A stretch of 64,000 nucleotides of DNA from Periplaneta americana (lineage: Eukaryota > Arthropoda > Insecta > Blattodea > Blattidae). Location: positions 205,627,798 to 205,691,797 of the forward strand of contig NC_091119.1 of the NCBI RefSeq assembly GCF_040183065.1. The letters run 5' to 3'. Shown here in pieces: positions 25,049-36,436 of the stretch; position 1 is the stretch's first letter; each line of letters opens with the position of its first letter. The notes beneath the pieces were generated by a model. It was not told the origin of the DNA and searched no databases. It worked only from the letters and a program-made list of their open reading frames with translations. A program made the position numbers and the translations under genes.

Positions 25049-25740
25049 TTATTTATTTATTAATTTAGCCTGGTAGAGATAAGGCCATCAGGCCTTCTCT
25101 TCCCCTCTACCAGGGGATTACAACTACAATATTAAGAATACAATTACAATTATAATTACAACTAATATTAAATTTACAAATACAATGAAAATCAAAGTAC
25201 TAAAAGATTAACTGATTAATAAAAGCTAGACGCTTTATTGTAAAAGTTAAGAAGAGAGAAGCATTTTTTTAATTGATTAAGTAGTCTACAAATTAAACCT
25301 ACTCTACGCAGTAAGAAAATGCTTAATAAGCTTGCTTTTGAACGCTACTAAATTCCGACAGTCTCTGATGTCACTGGGTAGGGTATTCCGCGAGAGCGAG
25401 ATTGTGTATGATGATGAATACGATGATGTCTTGTGTGTTGGTATGGCTAGTATGCGGCTATTTTGCGTGCGTGTGAAGAGATTAAGATATGGTGACAGGT
25501 AACTGAAACGGGAGGCAAGGTGGGTAGGTGTAGAGGTGTGAAGGACTTGGAAAAGGAGAACAAGGGAATGAAAATTTCTACGTTCGTTAAACCGTAGCCA
25601 GTTTAGAGTTTGGAAGGATGGAGTAATGTGGTCAGCGCGACGGACATCGCAGACGAATTTTATTTTAGAAACAATAGAGACTTTTATTTTTGTGAACTAC
25701 CGGTATGTATAATCTGTGTAGTCAGAATATTAAATTTTAT
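25049..25740 (-). mobile_element. LINE-C copy with 3' end
   Basis: Begins with TTTATTTATTAATTTAGCCT and GGTAGAGATAAGGCC, the same 3' end as at 51836. It then encodes, on the minus strand, a frame-broken version of the C-terminal signature (SYSSSYTIS and DIRDCRNLVAFKSK). A poly-A run at 25741-25762 marks the right side. Confidence 0.75.
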
Positions 25741-25899
25741 TAAAAAAAAAAAAAAAAAAAAAAGAAAACAGGCATGTTTGTGAATCATGTAAAATTTTAT
25801 GTTATTTTCAAGTCTTTCTATCAAACCGGAACTGTCCCCGAACACGAGATCTGCTCTTTCAGGGTACTTCCATGTACCGTTTTTTAATTTAATCTATTA

Positions 25900-26872
25900 C
25901 TTACTTACTTCCTTTTAAGGAACCCGGAGGTTCATTGTCGCCCTCACATAAGCCCACCATTGGTCCCTATCCTGAGCAAGATTAATACATTCTCTATCAT
26001 CATATCCCACCTCCCTCAAATCCATTTTAATATTATCTTCCCATCTACGTCTCAGCCTCCCTAAAGGTCTTTTTCCCTCCGACCTCCCAACTAACACTCT
26101 ATATGCATTTCTGGATTCGCCCATACTTGCTACATGCCCTGCCCATCTCAAATGTCTGGATTTAATGTTCCTAATTATGTCAGGTGAAGAATACAATGCG
26201 TGCAGTTCTGTGTTGTGTAACATTCTCCATTCTCCTGTAACTTCATCCCTCTTAGCCCCAAATATTTTCCTAAGCACCTTATTCTCAAACACATTTAACC
26301 TATGTTCCTCTCTCAAAGTGAAAGTCCAAGTTTCACAACCATAAAGAACAACTGGTAATATAACTGTTTTATAAATTCTGACTTTCAGATTTTTTGACAG
26401 CAGACTGGATGATAAAAGCTTCTCAACCGAATAATAACAGGCATTTCCCATATTTATTCCGTGTTTAATTTCCTCCCGAGTATCATTTATATTTGTTACT
26501 GCTGCTCCAAGATATTTGAACTTCTCCACCTCTTCAAAAGATAAATTTCCAATTTTTATATTTCCATTTCTTACAATATTCCCGTCACGAGTCTTAATCA
26601 TATACTTTGTCTTTTCGGGATTTACTTCCAAACCTATCTCTTTACTTGCTTCCAGTAAAATTCCCGTGTTTTTCCTAACAGTTTTTTTGGATTTTCTCCT
26701 AACATATTCACGTCATCCGCATAGACAAGGAGCTGATGTAACCCGTTCAAATCCAAGCCCTCTCTGTTATCCTGGACTTTCCTAATGGCATACTCTAGAG
26801 CAAAGTTAAAAAGTAAAGATGATAGTGCATCTCCTTGCTTTAGCCCACAGTGAATTGGAAAAGGAAAATTTG
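25900..26872 (-). mobile_element. LINE-A copy including YADD region
   Basis: The longest continuous LINE-A 3' portion here (973 bp), flanked by ATCTATTA at 25892-25899 and 26873-26880, a short target duplication. The (TAAG)n tail lies at the left. On the minus strand, upstream of the long frame, the catalytic [12 protein letters not shown] segment can be read (YADD codons at + 26712-26723), preceded by GLKQGDALS and [13 protein letters not shown], the standard reverse transcriptase blocks. Confidence 0.9.
25915..26631 (-). pseudogene. LINE-A reverse transcriptase, thumb to C-terminus
   Basis: 238 open residues beginning just after the YADD block: MEVNPEKTKYM, SFEEVEKFKYLGAAVTNIND, SLLSKNLKVRIYKTVILPVV and the basic C-terminal tail. 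A frameshift separates it from the YADD segment upstream. This is the best template for the 3' half of LINE-A in the window. I place the family among endonuclease-bearing LINEs from the fragment at 8059 but cannot fix the clade. Confidence 0.87.
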
Positions 26873-26880
26873 ATCTATTA

Positions 26881-27903
26881 TAAAAAAAAAATAAAAATAA
26901 TTAACAAAAAATAAAAACTAAAAAGAGAAATCATAATTTTGAAACTAATACAAATATTCAAATAATTATTTCACGAAAATGAACTCCAGTAATTTTATTA
27001 TCAAATCAAATTTATTTTGAACAATCGATTTTTTTTAATCTGTTAAGCTGCACCTATCCCCTTAACTCTGTCACGTAATTTGCACTGTCTTGAATGATTG
27101 TACGCGCAGACACGATAAGAAGAGTGATTATGGAGAGGCGTTTGTTCATACCAGACACAGCTATCTGCATTTGACTGATCCTTTCATCGCATTTTATTTA
27201 AAGACCGGGCTCTAATCATCCTTACATTCACATTTTTCTAAACCCATCGATCTTCAGGGCCGCCATTGTTCCTTTTAATTCTCTATTCTTTTAAAGAAGA
27301 CTTAATCTTTACTGCCTGCCTTTCTTTACTTAAGAATTTCCTTTCATCTCTGACAGCAACTGTTCTTCTATGGAAGAGACTGGGTCAGGAGATACTCCCC
27401 TTGTTGGAAATGACTTCAGCCATTGCTGGGGTATTTGTCCTCCTTTAATGCAAGTTTTTAAGAGTAATTTAGCACTGTCAACAGAAAGACTTTGCTAAAA
27501 AAAAGCTAATTCTTACGCCAGTGGTTTAAGAATTCCCTAATGAAAAGCTGCACATAAACCATGACGTAACAAAATACAGACACTAAAAACGACAAGATTA
27601 CAAGACGAAACACTCTTTCATATGTTCGTGTTGGAAAGAAAGAGTTTTTTATAGCGTGCCTTTCGCACAAAGGCTTATAAAGGAGATTTTCTTTGAAATA
27701 GGAACAAAAAGCATGTAAAAGAATTATTATAGAATTCTGGTGTTTGGGAGAAACATTATTTTCACTAGGTATCATAGCTTACGAGTATATTATCTAAATT
27801 TAGTGGCAGCAAACTCAATATTTTACTATATTTGTCTCTTAAGCTATCCTGAGGAACGATTTCTGGTTGAACACACACTTGAACTGATATTTATTTTATA
27901 ATA
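26881..27903. other. No feature recognised
   Basis: AT-rich with A-runs. Two short frames (27266-27448 + and 27506-27775 minus) carry no motif. Confidence 0.45.
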
Positions 27904-28098
27904 AAGGGTGCGGCAAAACATCCTCCCTAATTTAAAGCATAAATAAAAAACAGGTGGATCAAAATAAGGAAACTTTATTAATATGAATGGTATCTTAACA
28001 GTGGGAATTTTTAATTTTTTTTTAATAACGTGTGTCTCAAGTGGTGTCCTTCACTATCAAAGCATTGTTGAATGCGACTTCGGAAATTCTGCATCACT

Positions 28099-28281
28099 CT
28101 AAGTTAGCATTTCGTGAGGAATAAGACCAATTTCTTCCTGTATTGCATTTCTTAGGTCTGGCAAAGTCCTCGGCCGATATTTGAACACCTCAGCCTTAAG
28201 ATGCCCCCATTGAAAAAAATCGCAGGGTGCAAGGTCTGGTGATCGTGCTTCATCTTCAGTATCTGCATTACACATTTTCAC
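28099..28281 (-). pseudogene. inverted copy of mariner-like transposase C-terminus
   Basis: Sixty residues on the opposite strand: ARSPDLAPCDFFQWGHLKAE, VFKYRPRTLPDLRNAIQEE. It is the left-arm duplicate of the segment at 28639-28790 and keeps the third catalytic Asp (PCD) and an unbroken frame where the right arm has Asn and a stop. The two arms have therefore diverged since the inversion, or were copied from different elements. Confidence 0.85.
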
Positions 28282-28293
28282 TTATCGGGATGC

Positions 28294-28680
28294 GTGAATC
28301 ATCAAATTTTCCGATATTGGAGTGGACAGAACCCTCGTGAACGTCATGAAAAACCTCTACATAACGACCATGTTACTGTATGGTGCGCGGTTGCAAGAGT
28401 CGGGATACTTGGTCCTTACTTTTTTGAAGAGGATGGTGCTACTGTGACAGTGAACTCTCAGCGGTGCTCTTTTATGATCAACAATTTTTTGGCACCAAGA
28501 CTCAATGCGCTGCAGATTGACCAGGTATGGTTTCAGCAGGACGGAGCCACCTCTCACACAACTCAGATTTCTCTCCAAGTCCTGAGACAGATGTTTCCCG
28601 GACGCTTAATTTCTTCACGTGGCGACGTCCCCTGGCCAGCACGATCACCAGACCTTGCACCCTGCAATGTTTTTCTCTGA
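28294..28680 (+). pseudogene. mariner-like transposase, central part, broken
   Basis: About 128 residues with VTVWCAVARVGILGPYFFE, WFQQDGATSHTT (second catalytic Asp) and ARSPDLAPCNVFL. The third catalytic position, 42 residues after the second, is Asn instead of Asp, and a stop follows three codons later in place of the usual W-G. The frame beyond the stop continues as GHLKAEVF. The N-terminal region with the DNA-binding domain and first Asp is missing. Confidence 0.87.
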
Positions 28681-28984
28681 GGGCATCTTAAAGCTGAGGT
28701 GTTCAAACATCGGCCGAGGACTTTTCCAGACCTAAGAAATGCAATACAGGAAGAAATTGGTCTTATTCCTCAAGAAATGCTAGTTTGAGTGATGCAGAAT
28801 TTCCGAACTCACAGTCAACAAAGCATTGATAGTGAAGGACACCACTTGAGACACACGTTATTAAAAAAAAAATTAAAAATTCCCACTGTTAAGATACCAT
28901 TCATATTAATAAAGTTTCCTTATTTTGATCCACCTGGTTTTTTATTTAAACTTTAAATTAGGGAGGATGTTTTGCCGCACTCTT

Positions 28985-30224
28985 TACATGTAAACATGTA
29001 AATAATTTAATAAAATTTGTAACTAAGACTCATGGAATGTCAAATTCAATTACACAGACATTGTACGATTACATTAACGAACAGAACACGAGTTGAAATT
29101 AAAATTTTCGGCGCTCAAGTTGTATTTAAATTTTCCCCACAACTTTGGACATAAAAATGAACGATTCTAAACTTCTTTGCTATTCCCACAGTTGGGAGTA
29201 CAAAAGATTTTCATATCAGCGAAGTTAAGTGCAGTAGAAGTAGCTACAACTGGTTGTTCACTTGGTGTAAAAAAATTTATTTGGACTAAAACAAGTTAAG
29301 TTAATAACATTGCATTACATAAATAAAACATGATTTTATTATTTTAATAAATATTGGTGTAAGAATCATTAACTTTAATTAAGAGCAAATGTATATTATA
29401 TTTACTGTATATGTTTTTAATACTAAAAGTCAACTTGATAAGTCTTAGAAAACTATATTTTGATTTAAACTACTCTGTACTGTACAAACAACCACGTTTA
29501 TATTTCTTTATGTCTTGACTATACCTAAATGCAGAGTAAAATTAGCTTCAATTAGATGGCGTTCCTTGCTGTTACTATCCCAAATAACTCACGGAGTGCT
29601 GTCATACAGGATATCTTATACCGCAAGGTTTCCAGGAAGCGAGTTTGGTTTCTTGGTTCTTGGCAAGATTCCTTCGCTGAGAAACCAACCATTCTTGGAA
29701 ATTTTACAAAGGAAAGACGCTGGATTAGTTGCATACTCAAGATAATTCACAAGAAAGTGTCTCGTTTCCAGGTCTGTTTCAAATTTATTATTTGGCACAC
29801 TGCTACAAACTCTGTGAATTTACAGTATATTAGTTAAATAAACCATCTAATTCACAGGCTATCATCTTACCAGCCCAGCATCTACGTATATGACCCTGGA
29901 AATCGTTTGGCTAATAGCTAACAATAAGGTCAGGTGATTGAACACACTACTATACAGAAGTGCAGTCATTTTACAACTCAGACGGAATATTCTGATAAAT
30001 GTAATATCATTATTATTATTATTATTAACACTTTAATTGGGTTGAATTTGTGGCCGAGAATTCTAAATATATGCACTGGTGTCCCCCATAGAGAAGAGGT
30101 TCTCCTCGTTACCTTGTTTCGTATTCATCTATTTTTGTTACGAACTACTGTATTTAAGCAATTGTTTATCTTTAACATATCTAATTATCAATCTCTGTAC
30201 TAATTGATCTGTCCTGTGTCTTAA
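28985..30224. other. No feature recognised
   Basis: AT-rich; a short (ATT)n run near 30006-30027. Overlapping short frames at 29515-29837 on both strands have no motif. Confidence 0.45.
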
Positions 30225-31880
30225 TTCATTTGTCTTTGTGTGGTGTTGATCCATCAATCTTTGTGTGTGTTGATCCATTTCTCTTAAGTGTGCGTTGATC
30301 CATCAGCCTTTGTGTGTGTGTGTGTTGATCCATCAATCTTTGTGTGTGTTGATCCATTTCTCTTAAGTGTACGTTGATCCATTAGCCTTTGTGTGTGTGT
30401 GTGTTGATCCATCAATCTTTGTGTGTGTTGATCCATTTCTCTTAAGTGTGTGTTGATCCATCAGCCTTTGTGTGTGTGTGTGTTGATCCATCAATCTTTG
30501 TGTGTGTTGATCCATTTCTCTTAAGTGTGCGTTGATCCATCAGCCTTTGTGTGTGTGTGTGTTGATCCATTTCTCTTAAGTGTGCGTTGATCCATCAGCC
30601 TTTGTGTGTGTGTTGATCCATTTCTCTTAAGTGTGTGTTGATCCATTTCTCTTAAGTGTGCGTTGATCCATGAGCCTTTGTGTGTGTGTGTGTTGATCCA
30701 TCAATCTTTGTGTGTGTTGATCCATTTCTCTTAAGTGTACGTTGATCCATCAGCCTTTGTGTGTGTGTGTGTGTGTGTTGATCCATCAATCTTTGTGTGT
30801 GTTGATCCATTTATCTTAAGTGTGTGTTGATCCATCAGCCTTTGTGTGTGTGTGTTGATCCATCAATCTTTGTGTGTGTTGATCCATTTCTCTTAAGTGT
30901 GCGTTGATCCATCAGCCTTTGTGTGTGTGTGTGTGTGTTTATCCATCAATCTTTGTGTGTGTTGATCCATTTCTCTTAAGTGTGCGTTGATCCATCAGCC
31001 TTTGTGTGTGTGTGTTGATCCATCAATCTTTGTGTGTGTTGATCCATTTCTCTTAAGTGTGCGTTGATCCATCAGCCTTTGTGTGTGTGTGTGTGTTGAT
31101 CCATCAATCTTTGTGTGTGTTGATCCATCAGCCTTTGTGTGTGTGTTGATCCAGCAATCTTTGTGTGTGTTGATCCATTTCTCTTAAGTGTGCGTTGATC
31201 CATCTCTCATCCTATTTCTTGATCTTCCTCTCATTCTGTACGTTAGTTCATTTCCCATTTTATGTTTATCCTCAGTCTGTGTGTGATAATCCATTTGTTT
31301 CTGTTTGTTTATCAATCTGTATTTGTGTGTTAATTAATCTGCATTTTTCTATTTTCATTAATCTGTATTTCTGTATTTTTGTATCAGTCTTTGTATGTGT
31401 TGATCCGTCTTTCTTAAGTGTGTGTTGATCCATCGCTCTATTTGTGTATAGTGATCCATTTCTCTCACTTCGTATGTGCTGATCCATCTCTCGTGGCTTA
31501 TGTTGATCTTCCCCTTATTTTGTGCGTTAATCCATCTCTCATTTTCTGTTGCTCCACAGTCTTTGCGTCTGTTAACCATTTTCTCCTTGCGTGTTGATCC
31601 ACATGTCTTTATCAGCTTGTATCCGCGTGTTTTTTTATCAGTTTGTATTTGTGTTTTTTAATAATGTGTATTTTTGTGTGTTTTGACCCAGTTATACATA
31701 TTTGTGTGTGTCGACCTATCTGCATTCGTGATCCCTCTGTAAGTTATTTGTATGTATTGATCCATCTGTGATCGGGTGTGCTGATACATTTGTATTTACG
31801 TCTTGATCCATATATATTTGTGTGTTTACTGTACTTGTGTGTTTATCAATCTGTATTTGTGTATGTTGATCCATATTTCA
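30225..31880. repeat. TGATCCAT minisatellite with (TG)n inserts
   Basis: The phrase GTTGATCCAT recurs every 20-30 bp in three contexts: before CAATCTTTGTGTGTG, before TTCTCTTAAGTGTGCG, and before CAGCCTTTGTGTGTGTG. The three alternate to give a composite period of roughly 75-80 bp. The array is regular to about 31205, then degenerates to isolated TGATCCAT phrases as far as 31880. TG tracts differ in length from copy to copy. Frames across it are repeat-encoded. Confidence 0.92.
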
Positions 31881-33179
31881 TCGTGTGTATTCATCCATCT
31901 CCCTTTGCAATACATGGCAACAATCACTTTTAGAGTATTGATTTTTCTGATTAATAATTCGTTTATGCTACATATTTGTGTTAATTTATTTACACATGTA
32001 TTTATTTATTTATATATTTTATTTCTACACTAATCCAAATTCCTGATTAACATTTTGTATAGTATCTAGCTTCTGTGAGACGAAATTCTACGAATGTAAG
32101 AATGAATGAGGCCTAAATTGCTGCACATTTGGAAAATAAGCTTCGTTCGACTACCACTGACCAATTCTCGCATCTCTTTGGTTTGAAGTTTCACCAATCT
32201 GATATACTGCGATATCTCTCATTCGAAAGTGTAAGCATACACAGTTGCTTTAAAACAGCGCAATGTTCCGAAATTGTTACATTCACACACGCCACATCTT
32301 ATAACAGAGCCATTAAGAGTCCTTGCATTGAGTGTTTTGATGTTCATATTTCTACACAGCTGGTGACAAAGTAGTCTGATGCCAGGACAAAAAATCCCTT
32401 GTGAACCTTCGATGCATAGAATTTGTTGTGGGAATTAACATAGCTGTCCAGAGTGGAGTTACAGACAGGGCAGATATCCACACATTAGCACACCTACTAT
32501 TTCTAACATTACCATGTATGCACGTGAGCCATTGTAACCCATTACCTTGCTAATGGGGAGTGTCATGTGCTCATAAAATGTGCAGAATATAGTAGATCAC
32601 AACACAACGCGGCCTGTGTTGCCACAATAAAGGGGCCGTGTTCGTACCACCTCTCTGCACGGCTTTCATACTTTACTAACATTCATTTATAACTTTTCAT
32701 GTACGGAACAAGACAGCATTCCGAAAACAAGGCCTTTAAAATTCAGTTATACTTCAGCGGAACAAGGTACAGCTATTTAAACTGTCTAGAAAAACTAATT
32801 TTAACACTCACCTAATCCGAAAATTAACAGCATATAAATATTTTAAAATTAGTACCTACAGTACTGTACGAAAACTATAGCCTAACTAAGAAAACCAATG
32901 CAATTCAATCAAATATCGTTCTATGAAAAAATGGAGAAAATTAATAAATTACAAACTCACATAAGAAGTGAAATTTCATTTAATCCGTGAAATGTCATAT
33001 GAAACATTAGAAACGGCCGAATGTTATGGTGCTTACGGAATAGTAAATCAAAAGATGATAAACAAAAACGACAGAACAAATCAAATTAAAAGCTGTAAGA
33101 CATTTCTAGATCCATTATTACTTTGTAGTTTATGGTAATGGTACTGGATATTAAAGTGACAGGATATGGATCTAAGCAA
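31881..33179. other. No feature recognised
   Basis: No gene supported. The frame at 32129-32374 (+) has no known motif. Confidence 0.45.
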
Positions 33180-34515
33180 AATGATTGGCAAGAGATGGTT
33201 CAGAGTTCTGAGTATTGAGAAAAATAACACGTAAATAAAAACAACTGATGGAATCATTAGTCTATGCTTCATATTTCTGAGTATTAAAGAAAATTTAATG
33301 TAAACAAAAAAAAAATAAATAAATATTGTAAAGAGATACGTTTGGAAGTAAATCCCGCAAACACAAAGTATATGATTATGTCTCGTGACCAGAATACTGT
33401 ACGAAAAGGAAATATAAAAGTTGGAAATTTATCCTTTGAAGAGGTGGAGAAGTTCAAATTTCTTGGAGCAACAGTAACAAATATAAATGATACTCGGGAG
33501 GAAATTAAACGCAGAATAAATATGGGAAATGCCTGTTATTATTCGGTTGAGAAGCTTTTATCATCCAGTCTGCTGTAAAAAATCTGAAATTTAGAATTTA
33601 TAAAACAGTTATATTACCGGTTGTTCTTTATGGCTGTGAAACTTGGACTCTCGCTTTGAAAGAGGAACATAGGTTAAGGGTGTTTGAGAATAAGGTGCTA
33701 AGGAAAATATTCGGGGCTAAGAGGGATGAAGTTACAGGGGAATGGAAAAAGTTACACAACACAGAACTACACGCATTGTATTCTTCACCTGACATGAATA
33801 GGAACATTAAATCCAGACGTTTGAGATGTGCAGGGCATTAGCAAGTATGGGCGACTCCAGAAATGAATCCAGAAATGCACATAGAGTGTTAGTTGGGAGG
33901 CCGGAGGGAAAAAGACCTATAGGGAGGCCGAGACGTAGATGGGAGGATAATATTAAAATGTATTTGAGGGAGGTGGGATATGATGATAGAGACTGGATTG
34001 ATGTTGCTCAGGATAGGGACCTATGGCGAGCTTATGTGAGGGCGGCAATGAACCTCCGGGTCCCTTAAAGGCCAGTAAATAAGTAAGTAAGTAAGTAAGT
34101 AATAACAAATGTTGAAATCATTAATCTATGGTTCAGATTTCCGAGTGTTAAAGAAACAAGATGTAAATAAAACAACTGACAACAGATGACATTATTAATC
34201 TGTGATTCACAGTTATGAGTAATAAATAAAACAATATTTATAAATAAAAACTATCAATGAAATTATTACTCTATGGTTCAGAGTTCTGGTTACCTGTTAC
34301 AGAAAACAAGTAAACACTGATATAATATTTATTACTCTTTGATTCGAAATTCCTAGTATTGAAGAAACAACTACTCATGAAATTATTTACCTCGGGTTCG
34401 GAATTTTGAGTAGCTCTATTGAAGAAACAGGATATAAATGAAACAAAATATGACGACAGATTAAATCATTACTCTATTGTTAACAGTCCTGAATATTAAA
34501 GAAACAAGGTAATGC
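33180..34515. repeat. degenerate ~70-80-bp tandem repeat split by LINE-A
   Basis: A unit containing TCTATGGTTCAGAGTTCTG, AGTATTAAAGAAACAAG and ATAAAACAACTGA recurs with much divergence at about 33190, 33262, 34125, 34198, 34270, 34340 and 34470. The LINE-A copy at 33327-34103 interrupts the series. A related phrase occurs in intron 7 of the odorant-binding gene near 56440-56510. Confidence 0.6.
33327..34103 (+). mobile_element. LINE-A copy, frame-broken, (TAAG)n tail
   Basis: Plus-strand copy starting in GLEVNPANTKYM and ending in AAMNLRVP plus a run of about five TAAG units. One missing base near 33578 and a stop near 33839 divide the coding region into three frames (33342-33578, 33656-33841 and 33826-34068), so it is a pseudogene. 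A local repeat inserts an extra ESRN in the GESRNAYRV motif. Confidence 0.88.
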
Positions 34516-34950
34516 AGGATTTTATTTTATTTTAATCTGGATGATTATTGTAATAGGCCTAATTGAAAAATGAATCCCGTAATAGTTCTTTAATTATATG
34601 AAGAAATATATTTGAGATTATATCATAATCATCAAGATTGTGTGTCGATTTAAACGTATATCCTCAATCTGCTAAAAGTTAATTTCTTGATGTGGTAATA
34701 ATTCAAGGAACATGTGAAGCACATTACTATTATTTTTAATTACATTGTTTTCCAATGTCAAACAAATGCCAGCGATGTCTTTGGCTTTTTTCAATATTTG
34801 TTCCCACTATTTACATTCTGTTTAATTTGTACTAGTTGTACAAGTTTGTACAAAGATGTTATTAAGCATGAAACCTGAGCGAGTCGTGAGACGTCACGGG
34901 TTCGACTTCTGGCTGTTGTATTCGTGGTGTCTGTTAGCCTACAATATTAT

Positions 34951-35922
34951 CACAGTCTACTATATACAGTCGCGAAGCTCAATATGTAGTAAAAATGCAA
35001 ACATGGGTAGTTGCCCACCACTAGGATCGCTACTATCGCCTCATCACCGCAGATCTCTCTCCTAGTAGACGACAAAATATGTTACACTTTCGTTGTGTTC
35101 TTTTGGAAAAATTAACACCTTCCTTCCATTATTGAAATATTAAATTGATAAAGTTCATTTATTATTTTAATGAAGTATATTAAATTCCACCATAAACTCG
35201 AAGATACCTGCAAGAAATAGGTTAATATTATTTTGGTTTGTGCAAAACGAACTGAAATTTACTCTAATCGCTTCACTCATTCAAGATTATAGCGATAATT
35301 AACTATGAAACTAATGAATATTAATTTGCATTTTCCTTTACAACAATAATAATGGAAATATGAATTAATGGGAGTAACTTACGTGTACCGGTACTTGTAG
35401 TGTAGGCTTACGTAGTTAACAAAGTGGGATGAGGTTAAGCAATAATAATCACACCAGAATTGGAAATAAAACGTGATCAATAAATTTTACTGTAACAGAT
35501 TTTTTTCTACGTCTCTAGTAAAGTAACAAATAAAAATAACAACAAAATTAACAGCTATAATTAAAAACATATCCTTTGAAAAAAAAAGTAGGCCTAAGCA
35601 ATAATAATCCCACCAGAATTGAAAATAAAACGTGATCAATAAATTTCATTAAAACAAACTTAACTTTTCTACGTCTCTAGTAAAATATTATTATTCCAAT
35701 TATTATATTTTAGCCATTAACATTTTAATTACAACCAATAACGAACAATCCACAAGCATCAATGTGAAATACGCAACGAGCCAGCACTCGATGGAAATAC
35801 GACACAGTCCAAAGTCGACCGTGGACAGTCTATTGTTTCTAGTTGCTAACCGCTTGGAGCGCTTTATCACGAGATTTTCAAAAAATCAACTCAAGCTTCG
35901 CGAATGTATATAGTAGACTGTG
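34951..35922. mobile_element. non-autonomous DNA transposon with 29-bp TIRs
   Basis: The ends CACAGTCTACTATATACAG (34951) and its complement at 35894-35922 form 29-bp inverted repeats with one mismatch, flanked by ATATTAT on both sides (34944-34950, 35923-35929). No transposase is encoded. Inside, a block of about 95 bp (AAGCAATAATAATC, CACCAGAATTG, ACGTGATCAATAAATTT) occurs twice, near 35439 and 35597. The superfamily is not determined. Confidence 0.75.
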
Positions 35923-35929
35923 ATATTAT

Positions 35930-36393
35930 GTTTAGAACGAGGAAATGTCGGACTTCAGTGGCGGTACAAAAACGTAGCACTTCCTTTAATATAAGTGTTA
36001 TCTCCGTTAGATGGAGTACCACTTAAACCACCGCTGCGTAAAATGAAGTTTCTTTCTCTATTCCACGAACATAAACCAGGATACGGTAACAATTGGCGTT
36101 TGCTTCTATAGAAATGTACTTTATATAATTGCACTTAATGCCGCTTTACGTAAGCGATGAGGTACGAAAATGATGTCTCGGTTTGCATGAGTAGCAATTG
36201 TATAATTTACGTCATGAAATTTGCACCGCCTTTTTTCTGTAATAAACCCTTGAACCCAACCGTTTAGAACAAAAGTGGCTTAACGTTTTAAAAAGACGTC
36301 ACTAAATCACAAATTGAAAGATGTTGAAGACTGAAACCAATCAGCAGAAATTAGCTCTTTTTATTGAAGTATAACCGAATGGAATTATTGTTG

Positions 36394-36436
<43 letters not shown>

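Larger units (their letters stand above)
27904..28984. mobile_element. mariner-like palindromic element
   Basis: A 1081-bp fold-back element with arms of about 345 bp (27904-28248 and 28639-28984), ends starting AAGGGTGCGGCAAAAC and AAGAGTGCGGCAAAAC, and TA on both outer sides. The right arm is the natural 3' end of a Tc1/mariner transposase gene plus its terminal repeat. The left arm is an inverted second copy of the same segment. The centre (28249-28638) carries the middle of the transposase gene on the + strand. Confidence 0.9.

Noticed and set aside
24659-25063. Hydrophobic plus-strand frame of 134 residues
   Set aside because: It is the antisense of a LINE-D fragment; the sense strand matches the copy at 56685-57413.
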